A stretch of 9,727 nucleotides of DNA from Burkholderiaceae bacterium (GTDB lineage Bacteria; Pseudomonadota; Gammaproteobacteria; Burkholderiales; Burkholderiaceae): positions 1-9,727 of the forward strand of contig JAGOCV010000144.1 of NCBI GenBank assembly GCA_017998575.1, read 5' to 3'. The notes beneath the pieces are model-generated. The model had not been told where the DNA came from. It was given only the letters and a program-made list of their open reading frames with translations, and did no database searches. Below, piece by piece: positions 1 to 5,118 of the stretch. The translations under genes and the position numbers were made by a program. The stretch's first letter is position 1; every line of letters starts with the position of its first letter.

Positions 1-544
1 GGCAGACGCCGAAGTGGCGCTGGCCCTGCGCGAGCTGGGCGGCCCGCCCCGTGCGCTGGCCGATGCAATCGCCGTGCTGGAGGCGCTGGGCGACACCCTC
101 AACGCCCGGCATGCGCGCGCCATCGCCGCGCGCCGCAGCCTGCTGCTGGGGCGGCGCGATGCGGCCGCCGACGCGCTGGCGGGTCTGGATGCCGACCGCC
201 TGCCGCCACCGCTATCGGCCGTAGCCTGGCTCACCGCAGCCGAGATCGACCTGCGCGGCTTGCGCACCCAGGCCGCCGCGCAGGCGCTGGCCCGCGCGCA
301 GGTCGCGGCCACGCAATCGCGCATTCCGTCGCTGATGGCCGAAGTGGCCGAGGCCCAGGCCGCACTCGAAAGACCGGCCGCACGATGCATCGACGCCGCC
401 GGACAGGCGCGGCCTCTCCGGCTCGCCGAGATCGAATCGCTGTTCGCGTCGGGCGCGCTGGTGCTCGACGCGTGCCGGCGGGGCATGGCGATGGGCGGCG
501 CGTGGCTGCCACTGGCGCGGCGACGCAGATCCAGGAGCCCTCAC
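1..544 (+). pseudogene. Truncated regulator-like gene, 5' end outside window, fused in frame to the next gene
   Basis: The reading frame is already open at base 2, so the gene starts upstream of the window. The visible part (about 174 residues to base 523) is rich in Ala, Leu and Arg and looks all-helical and TPR-like. It is followed by a segment (PLRLAEIESLFASGALVLDA, then GAWLPLARR) that I recall from a family of beta-proteobacterial helix-turn-helix regulators. In that family this segment leads into a C-terminal winged-helix region. Here, directly after LARR (521-523), the sequence becomes RRSRSPH and then meets the Shine-Dalgarno site and ATG of the next gene. The DNA-binding region and stop codon therefore seem to be deleted. 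The frame stays open into 545-1237, so a fused product is formally possible. The family assignment is from memory and uncertain; the absence of a stop between the two parts is seen directly. Confidence 0.5.
533..537 (+). promoter_or_regulatory. Shine-Dalgarno AGGAG that fixes the start at 545
   Basis: AGGAG lies 7 nt before the ATG at 545. This argues that the propeller gene is translated from its own start even though the upstream frame has no stop. Confidence 0.75.
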
Positions 545-1237
545 ATGAGCCAAGCCACCGCAGCCCCGCGCCCCACCGCCATGCCCGCAGCCCAGCCCGC
601 CGAGATCGTGCGCGAGTACGGCCCGCTGGGCGATCCGCAAGGCGACTGCCGCGTACACGGCGTGAGCTGGGACGGCCGCCACGTGCTGGCCGCCACGGGC
701 GAGCACATCCTCGTCATCGACCCGGCCAGCGGCCAGACGGTGCGCCGCATCGCCGCCACCAGCGACGCGGGGACGGCGTTCGACGGAACGCATGTGTATC
801 AGGTGGCCGAAGCGCGTATCGACAAGATCGACCCCGCCACCGGCCGCGTGGTCAAGTCGATCCCGGCGCCGGGCCACGGCAACGATTCCGGCCTGACCTG
901 GGCCGAAGGCAGCCTGTGGGTGGGCCAGTACCAGGACCGCAGGATCCACCAGATCGACCCGGATACCGGCGCCATCCGCCGCACCATCGAGAGCAACCGT
1001 TTCGTGACCGGCGTCACCTTCGTGCAGGGCGACCTCTGGCACGGCACCTGGGAAGAAAACGAAAGCGAACTGCGCCGCGTCGACACGACCACCGGCGAGG
1101 TGCTCGAGCGCCTGGCCATGCCTGCTGGCGCTTTCGTCAGCGGGCTCGAATCCGACGGCGCCGGCCTGTTCTACGCGGGCGGCGGCAGCAGCGGCATGGT
1201 GCGCGCCGTGCGCCGGCCCGGGGCGAAGCGGGGCTGA
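545..1237 (+). CDS. Beta-propeller protein (Vgb/YncE-like; glutamine-cyclotransferase-like fold)
   Basis: The protein has 230 residues from the ATG at 545, chosen for its AGGAG site and because similarity to a propeller begins just after it. It is built from repeats of about 45 residues, each with a strand followed by an I-D-P-x-(S/T)-G turn: VIDPASGQTVRRI, KIDPATGRVVKSI, QIDPDTGAIRRTI and RVDTTTGEVLERL. Between these lie G-x-L-W-V-G or W-H-G-T strands, typical of five- to seven-bladed propellers of the streptogramin-lyase (Vgb), YncE and glutaminyl-cyclotransferase types. I see no signal peptide, so it is probably cytoplasmic. The conserved active-site segments I would expect of a true glutaminyl cyclotransferase are not evident, so enzyme activity should not be assumed. 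Its stop lies 5 nt from the convergent toxin gene's stop. The same frame is open upstream through the truncated regulator. Confidence 0.8.
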   Translation: MSQATAAPRPTAMPAAQPAEIVREYGPLGDPQGDCRVHGVSWDGRHVLAATGEHILVIDPASGQTVRRIAATSDAGTAFDGTHVYQVAEARIDKIDPATGRVVKSIPAPGHGNDSGLTWAEGSLWVGQYQDRRIHQIDPDTGAIRRTIESNRFVTGVTFVQGDLWHGTWEENESELRRVDTTTGEVLERLAMPAGAFVSGLESDGAGLFYAGGGSSGMVRAVRRPGAKRG

Positions 1238-1242
1238 AGCCG

Positions 1243-1599
1243 TCAGCCGATGTCGACGATCTGGTTGAGCGTCTCGCAGCTTTCGGCCAGAACGGCGGGC
1301 GTGACCTTCTTCCAGGGATGCGGCCTTGCCTTGCGTTGCCGCCAGTCGAGCGACTTCGGCTGGTGGGCCAGGACGTAGCTGACGACGTTCTTCGGCCCGC
1401 TGAACCGGATGGCGAACGGGTTGGTGTCGTTGTAACTGGCCGTGGTCATGGGTAGTCCGATCACCAGACTCGTGCGCTCGTTGAACGCGCGCGGCGACAG
1501 CACGAGCATGGGATGGAGGTCTTTCATCTCGCGGCCGGCTTGCGGGCTGAAGTCGATCCAGATGATGTCGCTGCGATCAGGCACCCAGGCAGCAGCCAT
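1243..1599 (-). CDS. mazF: MazF/PemK-family toxin, endoribonuclease of a type II toxin-antitoxin pair
   Basis: This 118-residue protein is the normal length for MazF/ChpB, mRNA-cleaving endoribonucleases of the CcdB/PemK fold. It aligns almost without gaps to E. coli MazF over the first half: D-I-I-W-I-D-F at 11-17, P-M-L-V-L-S-P at 30-36 and L-P-M-T-T at 49-53. The catalytic Thr52 is present. At position 29, where E. coli MazF has a catalytic Arg, this protein has His. Other MazF proteins I recall with the G-R-E-M-x-D-x-H-P motif share that His, so it is probably a subfamily trait. S-L-D-W-R (83-87) matches the second conserved block. The ATG overlaps the antitoxin stop by one base (TGATG), so the pair is translationally coupled and antitoxin-first. 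Base composition here (about 1380-1450) looks less GC-rich than in neighbours, which would fit horizontal transfer. Confidence 0.9.
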   Translation of the reverse strand: MAAAWVPDRSDIIWIDFSPQAGREMKDLHPMLVLSPRAFNERTSLVIGLPMTTASYNDTNPFAIRFSGPKNVVSYVLAHQPKSLDWRQRKARPHPWKKVTPAVLAESCETLNQIVDIG

Positions 1600-1865
1600 C
1601 AGAACACCTCGGCGCCGACGCGGTCCGAACCGGAGCCGATCTCGCCGCCATGGCGTTCGGGATCGAAGGCCTTGAGCTTCTGGGTCAGCGTCAGGCGTGG
1701 TTCACCCGTGACCCTCAGCAGAATGCCTTCCTCCACGACCTCCACGCGCACCGACATGCCCTGCGCAAGGTGTGCCGCGCGCGCTACCGGGGCGGTAAGC
1801 CGCACGGCGAGGCCGTTGCCCCATTGCTGGATGGTCTGATCGGATGAGGGGGTTTGGGAAGACAT
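1599..1865 (-). CDS. mazE: MazE/AbrB-type antitoxin
   Basis: The protein has 88 residues and should bind and neutralise the toxin encoded directly downstream and repress their shared promoter. The N-terminal half is a SpoVT/AbrB swapped-hairpin DNA-binding domain: Q-W-G-N-G-L-A-V-R at 14-22, then G-M-S-V-R-V-E-V-V-E-E-G-I-L-L at 36-50. The C-terminal tail (L-T-L-T-Q-K-L at 58-64, F-D-P-E-R-H-G-G-E at 67-75) is acidic and polar, as expected for the part that wraps the toxin. The start is the ATG at 1865. The frame is open further upstream, but that extension runs through the promoter and antisense to the binding-protein gene and is rejected. An AGGA lies a few bases before the ATG, and a sigma70 promoter sits 27-56 bp upstream. 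Confidence 0.88.
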   Translation of the reverse strand: MSSQTPSSDQTIQQWGNGLAVRLTAPVARAAHLAQGMSVRVEVVEEGILLRVTGEPRLTLTQKLKAFDPERHGGEIGSGSDRVGAEVF

Positions 1866-1891
1866 GGCGGAGTCCTGAGCTGTAAGGGGCC

Positions 1892-1921
1892 AGTCTAGGA
1901 CGCCGGACGCGGATGTGTCAA
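1892..1921 (-). promoter_or_regulatory. Sigma70-type promoter of the toxin-antitoxin operon
   Basis: On the minus strand the -35 box is TTGACA (bases 1921-1916), a perfect match. The -10 box is TAGACT (1897-1892), separated by 18 bp. Transcription would begin near 1885, about 20 nt before the antitoxin ATG. The placement fits the gene pair exactly. Confidence 0.65.
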
Positions 1922-1938
1922 CGTGTCGATACGTCCAA
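1915..1938 (-). promoter_or_regulatory. Possible antitoxin operator: inverted and direct repeats at the -35 box
   Basis: Bases 1921-1934 (ACGTGTCGATACGT) form an imperfect palindrome, ACGT-x-TCGA-x-ACGT. Bases 1915-1938 can also be read as three loose 8-bp repeats (GTGTCAAC, GTGTCGAT, ACGTCCAA). They touch the -35 box, where AbrB/MazE-type antitoxins commonly bind their own promoters. The repeats are seen; the operator role is inferred. Confidence 0.3.
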
Positions 1939-1956
1939 GTCTCCATGCCGCGGCGG

Positions 1957-1975
1957 GCCGGACGCAATGTCCGGC
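1957..1975 (-). terminator. GC-rich hairpin after the binding-protein gene
   Basis: GCCGGAC (1957-1963) and GTCCGGC (1969-1975) form a perfect 7-bp stem with a 5-nt loop, 11 nt beyond the stop codon of the binding-protein gene. No T-run follows on the minus strand, so it may protect or end the transcript with help rather than act as a classic intrinsic terminator. Confidence 0.45.
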
Positions 1976-1986
1976 GCCTGGCCGCC

Positions 1987-2961
1987 TCACTCCAGCTTCG
2001 CGCCCGACACGCGGATCGCCTCGCCCCACAGCGAGATGTCGTCGCGCAATTGCCTGGCCATCTCGGCCGGGGTGTTGCAGATGACCTGCACGCCCAGCGT
2101 GTCCATGCGCTTGATGAATTCCGGATCCTTGGCGATGGCGGCCATTTCGGTGGCGATGCGGTCGACCACGGCCTTGGGGGTCTTGGCCGGGGCGGCCAGG
2201 CCGTTCCAGGTTTCGGTCTTGAAGTCGGGCCAGCCGGATTCGGCGACGGTGGGCACGTTGGGCAGTTGCGCCACGCGCCGGGGGCTGGAGACGGCCAGCA
2301 CTCGGATCTTGCCGCCGGCCACCTGGGGCAGCACTTCGGGCAGGTTGGCGAAGTAGACGGGCACGTGGCCGGCCATGACGTCGGCGATGGCGGGGGCGCC
2401 ACCCTTGTAGGTGACGTGCACCATGTCGAGCTTGGCGGCGTGCACGAACATGGCCATCGACAGATGGCTCACGCTGCCGTTGCCGGCCGAGGCGTACGAA
2501 ATCTTGCCGGGCTGGGCGCGGGCAGCGGCGACGAACTCGCCCAACGTGTTGGCGCTGGTGCCGCTGCCCACGGCCATGGCGAACACGTTGCTGGCCACGA
2601 TGGTGACGGGCTCGAAGTCCTTCACCGGGTCGTAGTTGGTCTTGGTGAGCTGCGGCAGGATGGCCATCTGCGGCGCGGTGGCCATGAACAGCGTGTAGCC
2701 GTCGGGCGTGGCGCGGGCGACGGCGTCGGCCGCGATGGCGCCGTTGGCGCCGGGGCGGTTCTCCACCACCACGGTCTGGCCAAGCTTGCGGCCCAGGAAT
2801 TCGGCGGTGACGCGCGCGATGCTGTCGGTGTTGCCGCCGGGCGCGAACGGCACCAGCACCCGCAGGGGTTTGGTGGGCCAGGCGGGCTGCTGGGCCAGGG
2901 CTGCGGATGAAGTCAGTGCGGCGACGCACAGCGACAGACCAAGACGATGGAGGACGGACAC
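1987..2961 (-). CDS. Bug/TctC-family periplasmic solute-binding protein
   Basis: The protein has 324 residues, the usual length for tripartite tricarboxylate transporter binding proteins (Bordetella uptake gene family). An N-terminal signal peptide (hydrophobic core about 7-20, likely cleavage after A-L-A at 21-23) sends it to the periplasm. The family signature V-P-F-A-P-G-G-N-T-D-S-I-A-R (37-50) lines the ligand pocket. Later blocks typical of the family include the G-G-x-P-A-x-x-D-V-M-A-G-H-V region and the P-N-V-P-T-V-A-E-S-G motif. The start is a GTG at 2961, with AAAGG (2974-2970) 8 nt before it. No TctA/TctB membrane partners lie nearby; such orphan binding proteins are common in Burkholderiales. 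It is third in a leftward run behind the regulator gene (70-nt gap), so it probably captures the substrate or an intermediate of the adjacent catabolic genes. The ligand cannot be named from sequence. Confidence 0.92.
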   Translation of the reverse strand: MSVLHRLGLSLCVAALTSSAALAQQPAWPTKPLRVLVPFAPGGNTDSIARVTAEFLGRKLGQTVVVENRPGANGAIAADAVARATPDGYTLFMATAPQMAILPQLTKTNYDPVKDFEPVTIVASNVFAMAVGSGTSANTLGEFVAAARAQPGKISYASAGNGSVSHLSMAMFVHAAKLDMVHVTYKGGAPAIADVMAGHVPVYFANLPEVLPQVAGGKIRVLAVSSPRRVAQLPNVPTVAESGWPDFKTETWNGLAAPAKTPKAVVDRIATEMAAIAKDPEFIKRMDTLGVQVICNTPAEMARQLRDDISLWGEAIRVSGAKLE

Positions 2962-3031
2962 GGTAAGTACCTTTCGCGGGAGGGTTGAGGAAGCGACGGG
3001 ACTTTGGATGTACTGACAGGAGCCGGTCGGT

Positions 3032-3697
3032 CTATGCCGCCTGGCTCTCTTCGAATGCGTCCCGGGCGGCTTCGCTGGCCTTGAGGACGTGGGCTACCGC
3101 AGCGGCCCGGGCGGACCGCGCATCGCGCGCTTCGAGCGCGGCGTAGATCTGCTGGAGCTCGGCGAGGCTGTGGCGCGAGCGCCCGGGCTGCGACATGGAG
3201 CGCGCGCGCAGGAAGTTCACGCGCGCGATCAGGCCGGCGAGCATCTCGGCGATGACCTTGTTGCCGCAGCCCGTGAGGATCACCTGATAGAAGCGCGCGG
3301 TGGAGGCCAGGCGCGCCATGGCATCGCCCTTCTTCACCGCGCGCTCGAAGTCGGCGAGGGCGGCGCGCATTGCGACCAGATCCTCGTCGTCGGCCAGCGG
3401 AGCGAAGAGGTAGCAGGCCTCGCCTTCGAGCATGGCGCGCACGTGGTAGATCTGCTGCGCTTCTTCCAGGCTGATGTGGGCGATGAACGGGCCGCGGTTG
3501 GGCACGATGTTCACCAGCTTCTCGGCGGCCAGGTGGCGCAGCGCCTCGCGTACCGAACTGCGGCTGATGCCCAGGCGTTCGCACAGGTCGGCTTCGACGA
3601 GCTTCTCGCCGGGCTTGAACACGCCGGCGAGGATGGCTTCGCGCAGTTTCTCGATGGTCTGCGCGTGGACGTTCTGGGTCTGGATCTTCAGGTCCAT
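3032..3697 (-). CDS. GntR-family (FadR subfamily, FCD domain) transcriptional regulator
   Basis: The protein has 221 residues. The winged helix-turn-helix spans about residues 9-73, with the usual core K-P-G-E-K-L-V-E (28-35), L-G-I-S-R-S-S-V-R-E-A-L (42-53) and N-R-G (67-69). The all-helical FCD ligand-binding domain spans about 78-215. The start is the ATG at 3697, backed by GGAG 8 nt upstream; a longer in-frame extension to 3829 has no family similarity and overlaps the upstream gene. In the FCD domain several usual metal ligands look absent: the D-x-x-F-H motif reads T133-A-R-F136-Y137 and the E-H site reads E180-L181, while His203 remains. It may therefore bind its effector without a metal. 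It lies between the two-domain barrel gene (43-nt gap) and the binding-protein gene, and likely represses the divergent promoters through the palindrome at 4431-4443. Confidence 0.93.
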   Translation of the reverse strand: MDLKIQTQNVHAQTIEKLREAILAGVFKPGEKLVEADLCERLGISRSSVREALRHLAAEKLVNIVPNRGPFIAHISLEEAQQIYHVRAMLEGEACYLFAPLADDEDLVAMRAALADFERAVKKGDAMARLASTARFYQVILTGCGNKVIAEMLAGLIARVNFLRARSMSQPGRSRHSLAELQQIYAALEARDARSARAAAVAHVLKASEAARDAFEESQAA

Positions 3698-3740
3698 GGA
3701 TGGGTCTCCGTGATGTCTTGAGGGTGCGCAGTGTCGCGGT

Positions 3741-4409
3741 TCACGCCGCGCTGGCCAGCTGGCGCTGGCCCAGGCGCTCGAACAGCAGGTAATGCGCCTT
3801 GAACCACGGCTCGGCCGCCAGGCGGGCACGCCAGGGGGTGGCGCGGGCGCGTTCGCGCTCGGGTGAATCCAGCGCGCGCGGATCGCGCAGGTAATGCAGG
3901 GCCAGGTGGGTCCAGCGGCCGGGCTCGCCGTCGCGGATGCGGAAACGCCGCACGGTCAGCCAGTCGGGGCATTCGAGCAGCAGCGGGATGTGGTCCTGCG
4001 AATACCAGTCGTCGAAGGCCTGCTCGCGGTCTGGCGGCACGTTGAAGAACACGGGGTAGAGGCAGGCGCCGTTGATGGCCTGCTCGTCGGCGTGGCTGGC
4101 ACGCTGCTCGCTTGTCTGCTCGCAGAGGTAGCGGGTGAAGCCGCCCACGTCCCGCAGCATGCGGCGGGTGAGTTCGCTGGGCTGGTTCTTCACGCGGCCA
4201 TAGGCCTCGCTCTTGAGCACGTCGAGCGATTCCATTTCATAGACGGCCAGGTAGCTGTCGTCCTTGAGCGACTTGTAGCGCTGGCCCGAGACGAAACCCT
4301 GCACCGCCATGCGCAGCGGGATGTGCTCGTTGTCGTACCAGTCGTTGAACTCGGCCTCCCACGCGGGTTGCGGCGTCATTTCGGAGAAAAGGATGGCAGC
4401 CCCTTGCAT
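3741..4409 (-). CDS. Two-domain dimeric alpha/beta-barrel (ferredoxin-like) protein of unknown function
   Basis: The protein has 222 residues and carries an internal duplication. The first copy has E-F-N-D-W-Y-D-N-E-H-I-P-L-R (20-33), and the second has A-F-D-D-W-Y-S-Q-D-H-I-P-L-L (131-144). Each copy then has Y-L-A-V-Y-E or H-L-A-L-H-Y strands. This W-Y-x-x-E/D-H-I-P pattern is typical of dimeric alpha/beta-barrel proteins of the EthD/DUF4286 kind, some of which sit in catabolic clusters. A tandem copy lets one chain form the barrel that others make as dimers. The ATG at 4409 is preceded by a weak GGGA. An upstream in-frame extension lacks family similarity and crosses the promoter. It is the first gene of the leftward run and lies nearest the divergent operator. 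Possible roles are small-molecule binding, isomerisation or monooxygenation; none can be assigned. Confidence 0.8.
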   Translation of the reverse strand: MQGAAILFSEMTPQPAWEAEFNDWYDNEHIPLRMAVQGFVSGQRYKSLKDDSYLAVYEMESLDVLKSEAYGRVKNQPSELTRRMLRDVGGFTRYLCEQTSEQRASHADEQAINGACLYPVFFNVPPDREQAFDDWYSQDHIPLLLECPDWLTVRRFRIRDGEPGRWTHLALHYLRDPRALDSPERERARATPWRARLAAEPWFKAHYLLFERLGQRQLASAA

Positions 4410-4430
4410 GATTTTTTCCCGTTCATTAAG

Positions 4431-4443
4431 ATTGTCAGACAAT
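4431..4443. promoter_or_regulatory. Predicted GntR (FadR-subfamily) operator
   Basis: ATTGTC-A-GACAAT is a perfect palindrome with 6-bp arms. Its core TTGTCAGACAA (4432-4442) fits the FadR-subfamily consensus TNGTNNNACNA at every fixed position. It overlaps the -10 box and start point of the leftward promoter and lies upstream of the rightward operon, so binding could silence both. The 8-mer GATTGTCA recurs at 4463-4470, 33 bp away on the same strand, giving a possible second half-site at the leftward -35 box. Confidence 0.75.
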
Positions 4444-4461
4444 AATACATTCAGGCAAAAT
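4432..4461 (+). promoter_or_regulatory. Tentative rightward promoter for the catabolic operon
   Basis: TTGTCA (4432-4437) could serve as -35 and CAAAAT (4456-4461) as -10, 18 bp apart, with start near 4468 and the first ATG at 4503. The match is weak. If real, its -35 box is inside the GntR palindrome. Confidence 0.3.
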
Positions 4462-4471
4462 TGATTGTCAA
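4442..4471 (-). promoter_or_regulatory. Leftward sigma70 promoter for the barrel-gntR-bug genes
   Basis: On the minus strand the -35 box is TTGACA (4471-4466) and the -10 box is TATTAT (4447-4442), 18 bp apart. Transcription would start near 4435, inside the palindrome, which is a classic position for repression. The first gene begins at 4409. Confidence 0.7.
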
Positions 4472-4502
4472 CGGCAAATCGTCGATCGAACGGAGAGAAC
4501 AC

Positions 4503-5084
4503 ATGCAACTGAAGATCAAGCGCACCCTGACCCTGGTCGAAAGCCAGCTGGTCGACCACCAGGGCCACGAGGCCACGCCGCCCCTGGTGAAGGCCGCCGT
4601 GGTGGTGGTGGTGGACAACCCCTTCGCGGGCCGCTACGTCGAAGACCTCAGCCCCTATGTGAAGGACAGCGTGCGCATCGGCGAGCTGATGGGCCGCATG
4701 GCGGTGGAGGCCATGGCCGGCCGCGAGGTGCAGAGCTACGGCAAGGGCGCCATCGTCGGCATCAACGGCGAGCAGGAACACGCCGCCGCGCTGCTCACCA
4801 GCGATTTCGCCGCGCCCATCCGCCGCGCCATCGGCGGCGGCAAGGCCTGGGTGTCTTCCTATGTGAAGGTGGCGCCGCCCGGCACGCTGATCGACGTGCC
4901 GATGAACCACACCAACGCCATCTACGTGCGCTCGCACTACGACGGCGTGACCCTCACGCTGCACGAATCTCCCGCGCCCGACGAGATCGCGCTGATCTTC
5001 TGCCTGGCCAGCCGGGGCCGCCTCAACGCCCGCGTGGGCGGCCTGCGCGCCGAAGACGTCAAGGGCGAAGACGGCCTCGTCTGA
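4503..5084 (+). CDS. DUF1185 / 'amino acid synthesis' (AA_synth) family protein
   Basis: The protein has 193 residues, full length for PF06684. The start is the ATG at 4503, with GGAG (4492-4495) 7 nt before it; the frame is open back to 4461 but that extension carries no family sequence. Visible family blocks are A-A-V-V-V-V-V-D-N-P-F-A-G (31-43), G-I-N-G-E-Q-E-H-A-A-A (86-96), N-H-T-N-A-I-Y-V-R-S (135-144) and D-E-I-A-L-I-F (160-166) followed by R-V-G-G (177-180). A Bordetella structure of this family is reported, as I recall, to have a variant of the Bacillus chorismate-mutase fold. The name 'amino acid synthesis' rests on that weak link. Here it is the first gene of an operon with an enamidase-like hydrolase, a flavoprotein monooxygenase and an ALDH, so a catabolic role (hydrolysis or tautomerisation of a cyclic intermediate) is more likely. 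No signal peptide is seen. Confidence 0.88.
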   Translation: MQLKIKRTLTLVESQLVDHQGHEATPPLVKAAVVVVVDNPFAGRYVEDLSPYVKDSVRIGELMGRMAVEAMAGREVQSYGKGAIVGINGEQEHAAALLTSDFAAPIRRAIGGGKAWVSSYVKVAPPGTLIDVPMNHTNAIYVRSHYDGVTLTLHESPAPDEIALIFCLASRGRLNARVGGLRAEDVKGEDGLV

Positions 5085-5118
5085 CCCTGTTCCTTCCCTT
5101 CAAGACCCGAGGAATGCC

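Noticed and set aside
545..1237. True glutaminyl-peptide cyclotransferase
   Set aside because: The propeller repeats fit the fold, but I could not find the expected active-site segments, so only the fold is claimed.
1866..2402. Extended N-terminus for the antitoxin
   Set aside because: The extension runs through the promoter and antisense to the Bug gene and has no AbrB similarity; the start at 1865 gives a normal 88-residue antitoxin.
1895..3016. Open frames on both strands across the Bug gene
   Set aside because: Low-complexity Gly/Arg/His-rich shadows; the Bug frame has a signal peptide and family motifs.
3698..3829. Longer N-terminus for the GntR protein
   Set aside because: The extra 44 residues are shadow sequence of the upstream gene; the ATG at 3697 has a good ribosome site and gives the normal family N-terminus.
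4410..4964. Upstream extension of the two-domain barrel gene
   Set aside because: It is antisense to the DUF1185 gene and crosses the promoter and operator; family similarity begins at the ATG at 4409.
4503..5084. Cyanuric acid hydrolase/barbiturase identity for the DUF1185 protein
   Set aside because: It is far shorter than that family and lacks its three-fold repeated Ser-Lys pattern; DUF1185 motifs fit along the full length.
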